Both the position numbers and the translations under genes were made by a program. The notes under the pieces are model-generated. The model was not told the DNA's origin. It did no database searches and was given only the letters and a program-made list of their open reading frames with translations. A stretch of DNA of 64,000 nt from Betaproteobacteria bacterium. Lineage in GTDB: Bacteria; Pseudomonadota; Gammaproteobacteria; Burkholderiales; Casimicrobiaceae. Shown one piece after another: positions 53,246 through 62,190 of this stretch (within the stretch, counting starts at the first letter, position 1; every line of letters begins with the position of its first letter). The DNA is taken from contig JAPUER010000022.1 of NCBI GenBank assembly GCA_027492485.1, forward strand, positions 1-64,000. The letters run 5' to 3'.

Positions 53246-53755
53246 TCAGCGACCGCCGTACTCGCCGGTCAGGAAGTCGAGCGCGAGGTCATAGCCGCGC
53301 ACCCCCATGCCGACGATGATGCCGCGCGCAATGGCGCTCAGGTAGGAGTGATGGCGGAATTCCTCCCGCGCATGCACGTTGGTGATGTGCACTTCGATGA
53401 ACGGCAGCGAGGCGCCGGCAAAGGCGTCGCGCAGCGCCACACTGGTGTGGGTGAAGGCGCCGGCGTTGATGATGCAGGCGCGGGTGCCATCGGTGCGGCT
53501 GGCGTGGATGCGGTCGAGCAGCACGCCTTCGTGGTTGCTTTGCAGACAATCGAGCTCGAATCCGGCCTTGGCGGCCCGCTCGGCCAGGTGGGTTTCGAGC
53601 TGCGCCAGCGTGGTGGAGCCGTATTTCTCGGGCTCGCGGGTGCCGAGCAGGTTGAGGTTCGGCCCGTGCAGCAGCAACAGGCGCGGCGCCTTGTCGCCGG
53701 TGGTTTTGCGTGACTTGTCGGCCTTTGCAGCGGCCGATTTAGCGTCTTTCGCCAT
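53246..53755 (-). CDS. aroQ: 3-dehydroquinate dehydratase, type II
   Basis: A 169-residue shikimate-pathway enzyme. The active-site loop [11 protein letters not shown] contains Tyr45. [16 protein letters not shown] and the terminal [21 protein letters not shown] have the catalytic Asn and His residues. ATG 53755 yields a lysine/alanine-rich N-terminal tail of about 22 residues not present in most AroQ. Upstream gap holds repeat copy 7; downstream is accB. Confidence 0.94.
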   Translation of the reverse strand: MAKDAKSAAAKADKSRKTTGDKAPRLLLLHGPNLNLLGTREPEKYGSTTLAQLETHLAERAAKAGFELDCLQSNHEGVLLDRIHASRTDGTRACIINAGAFTHTSVALRDAFAGASLPFIEVHITNVHAREEFRHHSYLSAIARGIIVGMGVRGYDLALDFLTGEYGGR

Positions 53756-53939
53756 CAGGAATGACTCGCATCGAGCGGAAAAATCAATGCGAGTTGAATT
53801 GAGATGGGCGATAGTTTGCCTGAAATCGGGATTTGTTGCCAGATGGCGACAGAATTTTCCGCCCGATCCGAGGGTTGGCGACCGCCTTGCCGGCTGGCAA
53901 ACGGCCGTCAACGACTTGGGACGGGCGGCGCGAAATTCT

Positions 53940-54061
53940 TATGGCTTTTTGCGGAAAACCCCAATTGAATAGGGCTCAGAGCCGCAAAATACCAAAAGTC
54001 GACGAATAGGCATTTGATGCTTTGAGCCCATATCCAATGGCGCGTCCAGCGAAAAGCTATA
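53940..54061. repeat. GTCGAC-centred palindromic repeat, copy 7
   Basis: GTCGAC at 53998-54003 is exactly at the midpoint. Left end ATGGCTTTTTGCG, right end GCGAAAAGCTAT. The halves align over most of their 58 bp, including CCCCAATTGAATAGGGCTC on the left and GAGCCCATATCCAATGGCG on the right. It lies between the TlpA gene and aroQ on the same strand. Confidence 0.92.
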
Positions 54062-54115
54062 CAGCGACTCGTGACGATCGTACGCGGCGCAAACCCTCGC
54101 CGCGAAACAATCGAA

Positions 54116-54655
54116 TTAGCTCAACATCGATGCAATTTCGCCGTATTTGAGCCGACCTACGCGACGAAGCATCACTTCGCCGGCCGGCGAAACAACCAGC
54201 GAGAACGGCAGCACGCCCTGCGGATTGCCCATCGTCTTCAGGGCTTCCAGCCAGGCGACGTCGGCCAGCAGCACCGGATAGTTGACGCCAATCTCTTTCG
54301 CGAAGTGCTCCACCGGTTGCCGACGATCGACGGCGATGCCGACAAATTGCAGGCCTTTGCCGCCAAAATCGGTTTGCGCCTTGACGAAATCCGGCATTTC
54401 TTCGCGGCACGGCCCGCACCAGGTGGCCCAGAAGTTGATCACCAGCGTCTTGCCTTGCCAGGTCGACATCGGCGTTTGCTTGCCGCCGTCGAGCGCCTCG
54501 AAGCTGGCGCCGAGCAGTTTCGCCTCCTCGCCCTTGACTGCGCCGCGCGTCAGCCACCAGTGCCCGCCGAGCACGCCGATCGCGCCGGCCGAGACACCGG
54601 CAGCGCCGATCAGCAGGGCGCGGCGTCCGCCGCTTGTCGATTCACTCATTGCCAT
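54116..54655 (-). CDS. TlpA-family thioredoxin-like protein
   Basis: A 179-residue exported redox protein. The N-terminal GGRRALLIGAAG and hydrophobic stretch resemble a Tat-type signal anchor. The thioredoxin domain has the active site WCGPC with Cys80 and Cys83, preceded by TLVINFWAT. The gene follows the DsbD alpha domain gene by 4 bp, so the two probably act in one periplasmic electron path, for example in reducing cytochrome c or scrambled disulfides. Confidence 0.9.
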   Translation of the reverse strand: MAMSESTSGGRRALLIGAAGVSAGAIGVLGGHWWLTRGAVKGEEAKLLGASFEALDGGKQTPMSTWQGKTLVINFWATWCGPCREEMPDFVKAQTDFGGKGLQFVGIAVDRRQPVEHFAKEIGVNYPVLLADVAWLEALKTMGNPQGVLPFSLVVSPAGEVMLRRVGRLKYGEIASMLS

Positions 54656-54659
54656 CTAC

Positions 54660-55268
54660 TCACTGACTCACGCGCTTGCGAAACTGCTGTTTGAAACTGG
54701 TGGCGACGGTTTCCACGGGCGCCACCGCCTTGCCGTCGGCGGCGGGGCGAAACGTCCGCGTGGTGGGCGGATAGCAGACGCCGGCCTCTTCCGAGCAACC
54801 CTGATAGACGAGCTTCAGTTCGCCCGCCGCGGCGGCCGGGGCGGCCACCGCCAATTGCAACGGCTGGTCGTAGATCTCCACGCGGCCGAAATTCGGGTCC
54901 TGCTTCATCTTGCCCTTCGGCAGCGCCAGGCTGGCGAACGCCCGCCCGCCGGCGGCGAGTTCGAAGCGGTCGCGGTACAGGTAATGCCCCGGCATCACGT
55001 CGATCCGCAGCACATACTTGCCGCGTTCCAGCGCCGCCGTGATCGGAAATGCCTCGTCGACCGGCAACGGCGCCGGCAACGTTGCTGCCGTCGTGGTACC
55101 GACGACCGCCGCGGCGGCGCGCGGCGGCGACGACTGCGCAGCCGCCGTCGCGACCGCCAGCAGCCCGCAAACCACCACGGCAAGCCTTGCGCGCCCACTG
55201 GCGGTCGCGTTCGCCGCACTTTTTTTCATCGCCGCTGTCATACTATGCATTGAGTGCGTCGCGTTCAT
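54660..55268 (-). CDS. Stand-alone DsbD N-terminal (alpha) domain protein
   Basis: A 202-residue protein with an N-terminal signal helix (about 28-44) and a domain matching only the periplasmic alpha domain of DsbD: GHYLYRDRFEL near 95-105 and QGCSEEAGVCYPP with the two redox cysteines. The transmembrane beta domain and C-terminal thioredoxin domain of DsbD are absent. The cysteine spacing is one residue wider than in the E. coli protein. It is cotranscribed with the TlpA-like gene. It may accept electrons from another membrane reductase. Confidence 0.82.
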   Translation of the reverse strand: MNATHSMHSMTAAMKKSAANATASGRARLAVVVCGLLAVATAAAQSSPPRAAAAVVGTTTAATLPAPLPVDEAFPITAALERGKYVLRIDVMPGHYLYRDRFELAAGGRAFASLALPKGKMKQDPNFGRVEIYDQPLQLAVAAPAAAAGELKLVYQGCSEEAGVCYPPTTRTFRPAADGKAVAPVETVATSFKQQFRKRVSQ

Positions 55269-55315
55269 TCCGGTATGCCGGGCACGCTGGCGCCGAAACG
55301 GGTTGGGAGAGATTC

Positions 55316-55699
55316 ATGCCACTGCTAATGCTTGGAATTTTAGTTGCGCTGCCGGTGCTCGACATCTACGCCACGCTTCGATTCGCCGAAGCGCTGAATG
55401 TTCCGGGCTGGGCACTGTTCGTTCCAGGCCTGATCTTCGGCGTCGCCGTGTTCAAGCGGGAAACGCGCAATCTGCGCACCCGCTTCGCCAGCGCCATGCA
55501 GAGCATGACGCTGCGCCCCATCGTATTCGACAGCGGCCGCCGCCTGCTGGCCGCCGTCCTGCTGCTGCTGCCGGGCTTCCTGAGCGACGTGTTCGCCCTG
55601 TTCCTGCTGCTGATCCCCAGCCGCAGCATCGCCCAACCCGCCACCGTCGCCGCCAGCGGGCCGCAGACCATGGATGGCGAGTTTCGGCGGGTGGAGTAA
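55316..55699 (+). CDS. fxsA: FxsA-family membrane protein
   Basis: A 127-residue membrane protein of the FxsA family, whose E. coli member alleviates phage T7 exclusion by the F plasmid when overproduced. Hydrophobic segments lie at about 3-16, 28-42 and 73-100; the RETRNLRTRFASAM stretch is characteristic. ATG 55316 has GGGAGA upstream. It is divergent from the DsbD-alpha gene by 47 bp. Confidence 0.87.
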   Translation: MPLLMLGILVALPVLDIYATLRFAEALNVPGWALFVPGLIFGVAVFKRETRNLRTRFASAMQSMTLRPIVFDSGRRLLAAVLLLLPGFLSDVFALFLLLIPSRSIAQPATVAASGPQTMDGEFRRVE

Positions 55700-55730
55700 A
55701 GCGTCAGCCTGCGCTGCACGGCATCCTCCA

Positions 55731-56990
55731 CTAGCCCGGTTGCTTGCGGCGAAAGCCCAGCGCGGCGAAGTCGCGGTTGCGATACATCGTCACCACCCGG
55801 TCAATCTCCCGATCGACAATCGCCGGGTCCAGTCCGTCGCGCTGAAAGATGTACCGCATCAGACCGGCAAGATCCGATTGGTCACAGCCACCGTAGTCGA
55901 TGCAGAAGTTCCGGAAGTAAGTGTTGTTGGGACCGCAGTCGTAGAGACCCAATGCGCAGGCCGTCAGCGGCGCCAACGCCAGTTCCATCGCCATGTACGG
56001 CATGGTCATCGCGAGGTCGTCGGGCCATAGGTCCGTTGGTGGCCGACCGGTAGCACGAGGTGACAGCAGCAGAAGCCGCGCCCAGGTATCCGGTTGCGCA
56101 TCGAGGAAGGCACGTTCCAGCAGGTCGAAGTCGCGCGGTGCCAAATCGCGATCGTACATCTTGCCCTGCCAGCCTGCCCGCGAGTTGAACAACTGCGCAC
56201 TGGTCACGCCCTGGGCAACCAGTCGGTCAACCGCGCCGCGCCACGCAACTCCGAAATCCGCTGAGATCGTGCCTGCCGCGCACTCGCTAGCCGATTGAGC
56301 AACCACAGCCTCATATGCGGCGCGCTCGCTCGCGCTTAGCGGTGCTGCGTTGCGGACGTAGGCGTCGATCATGCGCTCGGGATCGGGTTGCTGGCCGGCC
56401 GTCCGCTGCTGGCCTGCCGACTGTATGGCGTCTGTCTCACGTGCAATTTGTGCACGTAGCTCGGGGGTGGGAAAAACTCGTTGCGGCCCAATCCTCGCCC
56501 GCGCTTCGTAGACACGCATTAGGTATTCGCTGGAGGGAACGGGCTCACCGGTTTTCGAATCGGAGCTTTGAGCCGTCATAACCTGGCGAACGTCCTTGCC
56601 GTGAAAATGCACGGCGGGAGTCGAGCAGTGGAGCGTCGCGAGAACTGCGCCGTAGACCAGCGCCGGGTCCCCTGAATTGACCGCCTGCATTTGTGCCGAC
56701 AATGGCGCACTAAGCGCATGCAACGCCCGCCATTTGCGCGCCGGATCGACCATCGGGTCAAGCAGCAGCGCCGCCAGAGGGCGCGTTTCAAGCAGGGGCG
56801 AGGCCAACTGCACGCGGCCAGGCGATCGCTGTATTGCATGCGCCTTCGCTGGGTCGATGGAGGATTCAATCGGTCGCGACGTCTGATTTGGCCCTGCTTC
56901 AGGTGCGCTTTCACGCAACGCAAGAACCAGGCACGTCGCAAGGATCAATACCGCCAACGCCAATAGCGTTGCGCGATGCCGGACGGTCAT
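55731..56990 (-). CDS. Exported or membrane-anchored protein of unknown function
   Basis: A 419-residue protein. A hydrophobic N-terminal helix (about 8-27) suggests a signal anchor or signal peptide. The rest is soluble and mostly helical, with several cysteines in the C-terminal third ([27 protein letters not shown]) that could be disulfide-linked. I do not recognise the family. The start at 56990 overlaps the lgt stop by four bases (ATGA), so it is translated with lgt. Confidence 0.72.
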   Translation of the reverse strand: MTVRHRATLLALAVLILATCLVLALRESAPEAGPNQTSRPIESSIDPAKAHAIQRSPGRVQLASPLLETRPLAALLLDPMVDPARKWRALHALSAPLSAQMQAVNSGDPALVYGAVLATLHCSTPAVHFHGKDVRQVMTAQSSDSKTGEPVPSSEYLMRVYEARARIGPQRVFPTPELRAQIARETDAIQSAGQQRTAGQQPDPERMIDAYVRNAAPLSASERAAYEAVVAQSASECAAGTISADFGVAWRGAVDRLVAQGVTSAQLFNSRAGWQGKMYDRDLAPRDFDLLERAFLDAQPDTWARLLLLSPRATGRPPTDLWPDDLAMTMPYMAMELALAPLTACALGLYDCGPNNTYFRNFCIDYGGCDQSDLAGLMRYIFQRDGLDPAIVDREIDRVVTMYRNRDFAALGFRRKQPG

Positions 56991-57772
56991 CCGGCCGGCC
57001 TGCGTCGCAGCAGCAACCAAACCCCGATCGCCATCAGCGGCACGCAGAGCCACTGCCCCATCGTCAGCCCGAGCGAGAGGAAGCCGAGGAAGCTGTCAGG
57101 TTCGCGGAAGAATTCGGTGCTGAAGCGCAGTGCGCCGTAGCCGAGGGCGAACATGCCGGCGACGCGGCCGTCCGGGCGCGACTTGCGCGAGAACAGCCAG
57201 ACCAGCACGAACAGCACCACGCCCTCGGCGAAGAACTGGTAGAGCTGCGATGGATGACGCGGAATCTGGTCGACATGCGGGAACACCATCGCCCACGGCA
57301 GCGACGGGTCGGCGGCGCGGCCGGGCAGCTCCGCATTGATGAAGTTGCCCATGCGCCCGGCGCCCAGGCCCGGCGGCACCAGCGGCGCGATAAAGTCCAT
57401 CACCCGCCAGAACGGCCGCTCGGTGCGGCGCCCGTAGAGCCACATCGCGAACAGCACGCCGAGCAGACCACCATGAAAGCTCATCCCGCCCTGCCACACC
57501 GCGAAGATTTCCAGCGGATTGGCGAGGTAGTAGCCCGGCTTGTAGAACAGGCAATAGCCAAGGCGTCCGCCAAGCACCACGCCAAGAATGCCGTACAGCA
57601 GCAGGTCGTCGAGATCGGCCGGCTTCCAGCCTTTCAGGATTTGTTGCCGGGCGCGGTAGCGACCGAGCAGCAGGAACATGACGAACGCGGCCAGATACAT
57701 CAGCCCATACCAGCGCACGGCCAGCGGACCAATCTGCACGGCGATCGGGTCGATTTCGGGGTGGATAAGCAT
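56987..57772 (-). CDS. lgt: Prolipoprotein diacylglyceryl transferase
   Basis: A 261-residue membrane enzyme that adds diacylglycerol to the lipobox Cys of prolipoproteins. Signature [21 protein letters not shown] and the [14 protein letters not shown] region with essential Arg and Asn. About seven hydrophobic segments. ATG 57772 is the family start; the open frame further upstream runs through repeat DNA. It is divergent from ilvD across 298 bp of nested repeats. Confidence 0.95.
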   Translation of the reverse strand: MLIHPEIDPIAVQIGPLAVRWYGLMYLAAFVMFLLLGRYRARQQILKGWKPADLDDLLLYGILGVVLGGRLGYCLFYKPGYYLANPLEIFAVWQGGMSFHGGLLGVLFAMWLYGRRTERPFWRVMDFIAPLVPPGLGAGRMGNFINAELPGRAADPSLPWAMVFPHVDQIPRHPSQLYQFFAEGVVLFVLVWLFSRKSRPDGRVAGMFALGYGALRFSTEFFREPDSFLGFLSLGLTMGQWLCVPLMAIGVWLLLRRRPAG

Positions 57773-57782
57773 GGGCTGCGCA

Positions 57783-58066
57783 GGACGATAGACGAAGGAC
57801 GATGTGAGGCCAGGACGAATGACGAAGGACGAATGACGAAATCGGTCGTTCGTATTGCTTTTGTCGCGGGTCGGCTTGGGAGTGTAAGGCGGACCGGGGG
57901 CGGTGAGAGAATATTGCTCCGGCACAATATGGGTGGCCGTTCGCGCTGAGGCTAGGCCGAAGCGTTTGCCAATCAAACCCTTCGCTACGCTCAGGGTGAA
58001 CGGAGTTCATGCTTCACCGTTCCGCGCGACTTTTCGTCATTCGTCCTTCGTCATTCGTCCTTCACC
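57783..58066. repeat. Nested inverted repeats between lgt and ilvD
   Basis: Outer arms consist of GACGAAGGACGAATGACGAA-type units: at 57783-57840 on one side and the complementary CGTCATTCGTCCTT units at 58035-58063 on the other. Inside them, 57938-58003 holds CGTTCGCCCTGAG inverted repeat copy 3 (here CGTTCGCGCTGAG and CTCAGGGTGAACGG). The promoters of both divergent genes must lie in this DNA. Confidence 0.85.
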
Positions 58067-58070
58067 AAAC

Positions 58071-59747
58071 ATGTCCTACAACCGCCGCAGCAAACTCATC
58101 ACCGCGGGCGTTGCCCGCTCTCCCAACCGTGCCATGCTCCGCGCCGTCGGCTTCGGCGATGGCGATTTCGAGAAACCCATCGTTGGCGTCGCCAACGGCC
58201 ACAGCACGCTGAACCCCTGCAACGCCGGCATCCAGCCGCTGGCCGACCGCGCGGTCGAGGCCATCCGGGCCGCCGGCGGCATGCCGCAGATGTATGGCGT
58301 GATCACCGTCACCGACGGCATCAGCATGGGCACCGAGGGGATGAAGTATTCGCTGGTGTCGCGCGAAGTCATCGCCGACGCCATCGAGACCGCCACGCAA
58401 AGCCAGATGATGGACGGCGTGCTGGTGCTCGGCGCCTGCGACAAGAACATGCCGGGCGGCATGATCGCCATGTGCCGGATGAACATCCCGGCGATCTACT
58501 GCTACGGCGGCACCATCAAGCCGGGCGTGTGGAAGGGCGAAAAGCTGACCATCGTGTCGCCGTTCGAAGCGGTCGGCAAGATGGCGGCCGGCACCATCAG
58601 CCAGGAAGATTTCGACGGCATCGAGAAGCACGCCTGCCCGACCAACGGCGCCTGCGGCGGCATGTACACGGCGAACACGATGTCGTCTTCGTTCGAGGCG
58701 CTGGGCATGAGCCTGCTCGGTTCGTCGTCGATGGCGAATCCCGACCCCGAGAAGGCCGACAGCGTGGCCGATTCCAGCCGCGTGCTGGTCGAGGCGATCA
58801 AGAAAGACCTGAAGCCGCTCGACATCATCACCAAAAAGTCCATCGAAAACGCAGTGGCGCTGATCATGGCCACCGGCGGCTCGACCAATGCGGTGCTGCA
58901 CTACCTTGCCATCACCCACGCGGCGGGCATCGACTGGACGATCGACGACTTCGAGCGCATGCGCAAGAAGGTGCCGGTGCTGTGCGATCTGAAGCCGTCG
59001 GGCAAATACGTGATGACCGATCTGCATGAGGTCGGCGGCGTGCCGCAGGTGCTCAAGCTGCTATTGAACAAGGGCCTGCTGCACGGCGACTGCATGACCA
59101 TCACCGGACGCACGATGGCGGAAGAACTGGCCAAGGTGCCCGATCTGCCGCGCAAGGACCAGGACGTCATCCGCCAGCCGGACGATCCGCTCTACGCCCA
59201 GGGCCATCTCGCCATCCTCAAGGGCAATCTGGCGCCCGAGGGCTGCGTGGCCAAGATCACCGGCCTCAAGAACCCGGTGCTGACCGGCCCGGCCCGCGTG
59301 TTCAACAGCGAGCCCGAGTGCATGGACGCCATCATGGCCAACAAGATCAATCACGGCGACGTGCTGGTGCTGCGCTACGAAGGCCCGAAAGGCGGCCCCG
59401 GCATGCGCGAGATGCTGGCACCGACCAGCGCCATCATCGGCAAAGGCATGGGCGAGACCGTGGCCCTGATCACCGACGGCCGCTTCTCCGGCGGCACCTG
59501 GGGCATGGTGGTCGGCCACATCGCGCCGGAAGCGCAGGTGGGCGGTTTGCTGGCGGTGGTGGAAGAAGGCGATTCGATCACCGTGGACGCGCACCAGTTG
59601 CTGATCCAGCTGAACGTGGACGACGCCACCATCGCCGCCCGCCGTGCGAAGTGGACGCCGCCGCCGCCGCGCTACACCAAGGGTGTGATGTACAAGTTCG
59701 CGCTGCTGGCGTCGAGCGCGAGCAAGGGCGCAGTGACGGATCTGTAG
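58071..59747 (+). CDS. ilvD: Dihydroxy-acid dehydratase
   Basis: A 558-residue iron-sulfur enzyme of branched-chain amino acid synthesis. Landmarks: [17 protein letters not shown] with one cluster Cys, [32 protein letters not shown] and [19 protein letters not shown]. The N-terminus [20 protein letters not shown] supports ATG 58071. Monocistronic. The upstream in-frame codons derive from repeat DNA and are not counted. Confidence 0.96.
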   Translation: MSYNRRSKLITAGVARSPNRAMLRAVGFGDGDFEKPIVGVANGHSTLNPCNAGIQPLADRAVEAIRAAGGMPQMYGVITVTDGISMGTEGMKYSLVSREVIADAIETATQSQMMDGVLVLGACDKNMPGGMIAMCRMNIPAIYCYGGTIKPGVWKGEKLTIVSPFEAVGKMAAGTISQEDFDGIEKHACPTNGACGGMYTANTMSSSFEALGMSLLGSSSMANPDPEKADSVADSSRVLVEAIKKDLKPLDIITKKSIENAVALIMATGGSTNAVLHYLAITHAAGIDWTIDDFERMRKKVPVLCDLKPSGKYVMTDLHEVGGVPQVLKLLLNKGLLHGDCMTITGRTMAEELAKVPDLPRKDQDVIRQPDDPLYAQGHLAILKGNLAPEGCVAKITGLKNPVLTGPARVFNSEPECMDAIMANKINHGDVLVLRYEGPKGGPGMREMLAPTSAIIGKGMGETVALITDGRFSGGTWGMVVGHIAPEAQVGGLLAVVEEGDSITVDAHQLLIQLNVDDATIAARRAKWTPPPPRYTKGVMYKFALLASSASKGAVTDL

Positions 59748-59786
59748 AGTCGCGTTTTCTCTGCGGTAACAGAGCCGCGGTCAAGC

Positions 59787-59902
59787 CTCTCCCCCCCGTC
59801 GGGGGGAGAGGCTGGGGAGAGGGGCCGCGATGGGAAGAGCCAACGCGACTGCGGAGAGCCACCGTCACCCTCTCCCCAGCCCTCTCCCCTCAAGGGAGAG
59901 GG
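59787..59902. repeat. Inverted repeat, CTCTCCCCAGCCCTCTCCC family
   Basis: Arms at about 59787-59823 and 59866-59902 contain GGGGAGAGG-type blocks and their complements. Each arm also holds a short hairpin (TCTCCCCCCC...GGGGGGAGA; CTCTCCCCTCAAGGGAGAG). This pattern is widespread in GC-rich proteobacteria. It lies 40 bp after ilvD. Confidence 0.85.
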
Positions 59903-59954
59903 AGCGGTCGACATTGACGTCAACAACCCGCGCCGCACTTCGTTATTCAACGCT

Positions 59955-60392
59955 ATGAAGTCCCATTTCCTCTTTTCCGCCCTCGCGCTGGCGAGCCTGC
60001 CCGCTGCGGCCATCGATTCCATCCCGCTCGACCAGTTGCAGCCGGGTCTGTGGAAGGTGGAGCGCAAGATCGAGAAGCTCGACCTGAACCCGGTCGAGTA
60101 CGAAACCCGCAATACCGAATACTGCGCCAGCCCGCGCAAGGAAATCTCGCGCGTGCTCGCGGTCACCAATCTGCTGTGCAAGACCGAGGACAGCAAGATT
60201 GGTGACAATCGCTACAAAGTGCATGCGACTTGTCGCCTGGGACTCATCGCTGGCGAGAACACGACGATCATCACCATCGTCAGCCCGACCGAATACACCG
60301 CCGAAGTCGACACCATTGGCACCAAGTTCGGCGAAAAGCAGCACCGCAAGGAAACGATCCGCGCCGTGCGCGCGGGCGACTGCCAGAGCTGA
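59955..60392 (+). CDS. Exported DUF3617-like protein
   Basis: A 145-residue protein with a signal peptide (residues 1-19, cleavage near AAA-IDSI). The mature part begins LDQLQPGLWKVERKIEKL and has four cysteines (TEYCASP, NLLCKTE, HATCRLG, GDCQS). The PGLW motif and Cys pattern suggest DUF3617, but assignment is tentative. Monocistronic, upstream of pyk by 66 bp. Confidence 0.68.
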   Translation: MKSHFLFSALALASLPAAAIDSIPLDQLQPGLWKVERKIEKLDLNPVEYETRNTEYCASPRKEISRVLAVTNLLCKTEDSKIGDNRYKVHATCRLGLIAGENTTIITIVSPTEYTAEVDTIGTKFGEKQHRKETIRAVRAGDCQS

Positions 60393-60458
60393 ACGCGGGC
60401 GCCGCCGGCCCGACACTACGGCACACTACAGACATCCGGCGGGACTACACTCGCCCGC

Positions 60459-61901
60459 ATGAAAGCCACCAAAATCGTTGCCACGCTCGGGCCTGCGAGC
60501 GATACCGTCGACATCATCGCCGCGATGATCGAGGCCGGAGCCGATGTGTTCCGCCTCAACTTCTCGCACGGCACGCCGGAAGATCACGCCGGCCGCGCCA
60601 ACCGCGTGCGCGAGGCGGCCGTCCGCTGCGGCCGCGAGGTCGGCATCATGGGCGATCTGCAGGGCCCCAAGATTCGCGTCGGCAAATTCGACGGCGGCCG
60701 TGCCCACCTCGAGGCCGGGCAGCCGTTCATCCTCGACGCCGCGCTCGACAACAAGGCGCCGCTGTCCAACGGCGAACGCGCCAGCCTCGACTACAAACAA
60801 CTGCCGCAGGATGTCCGGCCCGGCGACACGCTGCTGCTGGCCGACGGGCTGATCCAGTTGACGGTGACCCGCGTCGACGGCGACGCCGTGCACACCATCG
60901 TCATCCACGGCGGCGAACTGTCCAACAACAAGGGCATCAACAAGCTCGGCGGCGGCCTCACCGCGCCGGCGCTGACCGCGAAAGATCTCGCTGACATCAA
61001 GACGGCGGTGGACATCGACGTCGACTACCTCGCGGTGTCGTTCCCGAAAAGCGCGGCCGACATGCAGACCGCGCGCACGGTGCTGGCGGCGGCGGGCGGC
61101 AAGGCCCGGCTGATCGCCAAGATCGAGCGCGCCGAGGCGATCGTGCCGCAGACGCTCGACGAAATCATCGACGTCAGCGACGGCATCATGGTGGCGCGCG
61201 GCGATCTCGCCGTCGAGGTGGGCAACGCGGCGGTGCCGGCGCTGCAAAAGCGCATGATCGTGCGCGCCCGCGACAAGAACAAGCTGGTGATCACCGCCAC
61301 GCAGATGATGGAGAGCATGATCACCGCGCCGGTGCCGACGCGCGCCGAGGTGAGCGACGTGGCCAACGCCGTGCTCGATGGCACCGATGCCGTGATGCTG
61401 TCGGCCGAGTCCGCCGCCGGCAAGTATCCGGTGGAAACGGTCAAGGCGATGGCCGCCATTGCGCTCGCCGCCGAGCGCTCGCAGGTGTACGAGCTCGACC
61501 GCGACTTCATCAACCAGCAGTTCGTGCGGGTCGACCAGGCCATCGCGATGGCATCGCTGTTCGCCGCGTTCCACCTGAACGCCAAGGCGATCGCCGCGCT
61601 GTCGCAATCCGGCTCCACCGCGCTCTGGATGAGCCGGCACGACAGCGGCGTGCCGATCTACGCGCTGACGCCGGAGGCCGCCGCCGCCCGCCGCGCCGCG
61701 CTGTACCGCGGCGTGCGCCCGGTGGTAGTGCCGTTCGACGCCGATCGCGACCGCGCCCTGCAAGCGGCGGAGGACGCGCTGAAATCGCGCGCCGCCGTGG
61801 CCGACGGCGATCTCGTTGTGCTCAGTTGCGGCGAACCGATGGGCAAGAGCGGCGGCACCAACGCGCTGAAAGTCGTCCGCGTCGGTGAGCATCGGAGCTG
61901 A
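60459..61901 (+). CDS. pyk: Pyruvate kinase
   Basis: A 480-residue glycolytic enzyme. Landmarks: KIVATLGPASDT, VFRLNFSHG, DLQGPKIRVG, the active-site Lys in RLIAKIERAEA, DGIMVARGDLAVEVG and TQMMESMI. The MLSAESAAGKYPVETV segment shows the effector-domain boundary. The C-terminal domain is complete. CGTTCGCCCTGAG repeat copy 4 follows its stop by 22 bp. Confidence 0.96.
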   Translation: MKATKIVATLGPASDTVDIIAAMIEAGADVFRLNFSHGTPEDHAGRANRVREAAVRCGREVGIMGDLQGPKIRVGKFDGGRAHLEAGQPFILDAALDNKAPLSNGERASLDYKQLPQDVRPGDTLLLADGLIQLTVTRVDGDAVHTIVIHGGELSNNKGINKLGGGLTAPALTAKDLADIKTAVDIDVDYLAVSFPKSAADMQTARTVLAAAGGKARLIAKIERAEAIVPQTLDEIIDVSDGIMVARGDLAVEVGNAAVPALQKRMIVRARDKNKLVITATQMMESMITAPVPTRAEVSDVANAVLDGTDAVMLSAESAAGKYPVETVKAMAAIALAAERSQVYELDRDFINQQFVRVDQAIAMASLFAAFHLNAKAIAALSQSGSTALWMSRHDSGVPIYALTPEAAAARRAALYRGVRPVVVPFDADRDRALQAAEDALKSRAAVADGDLVVLSCGEPMGKSGGTNALKVVRVGEHRS

Positions 61902-61923
61902 GCACACACTGATTACAAGCTCC

Positions 61924-62002
61924 CGTTCGCCCTGAACGCAGTGAAGGGTTCGACCATTGGATGCCGATTTCAGACCCTTCGCCTTCGGCTCAGGGCGAAC
62001 GG
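61924..62002. repeat. CGTTCGCCCTGAG inverted repeat, copy 4
   Basis: Arms CGTTCGCCCTGAACGCAG and GGCTCAGGGCGAACGG, inner GTGAAGGGTTCG / GACCCTTCGCC. It is very similar to copy 1 and lies between pyk and repeat copy 8 of the GTCGAC family. Confidence 0.88.
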
Positions 62003-62029
62003 TTCCTACTTGATCATCAGCGTTTTCGT

Positions 62030-62150
62030 AACAGCTTTTCAGGCAAATGGCGTCAGCATTGGGCTAGCGACGCGAAATACTGAATAGTCGACTTTTAGAC
62101 CAATCATGCCATGAGCCCATATTGGATAAGGCTTTCAGCGAAAAGTTGAT
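62030..62150. repeat. GTCGAC-centred palindromic repeat, copy 8
   Basis: GTCGAC at 62087-62092 is within 1 bp of the midpoint. Left end ACAGCTTTTC, right end GCGAAAAGTTGAT. Right half contains GAGCCCATATTGGATAAGGC. It lies between pyk and coaBC on the same strand. Confidence 0.9.
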
Positions 62151-62190
62151 CGCCTCATAGCGCGTCCGCGACGGCGGCTACACTGCGCGC

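Noticed and set aside
57783-58066. CRISPR array from repeated GACGAATGACGAAGG units
   Set aside because: Units are short, directly abutting or inverted, with no constant-length spacers and no cas genes.
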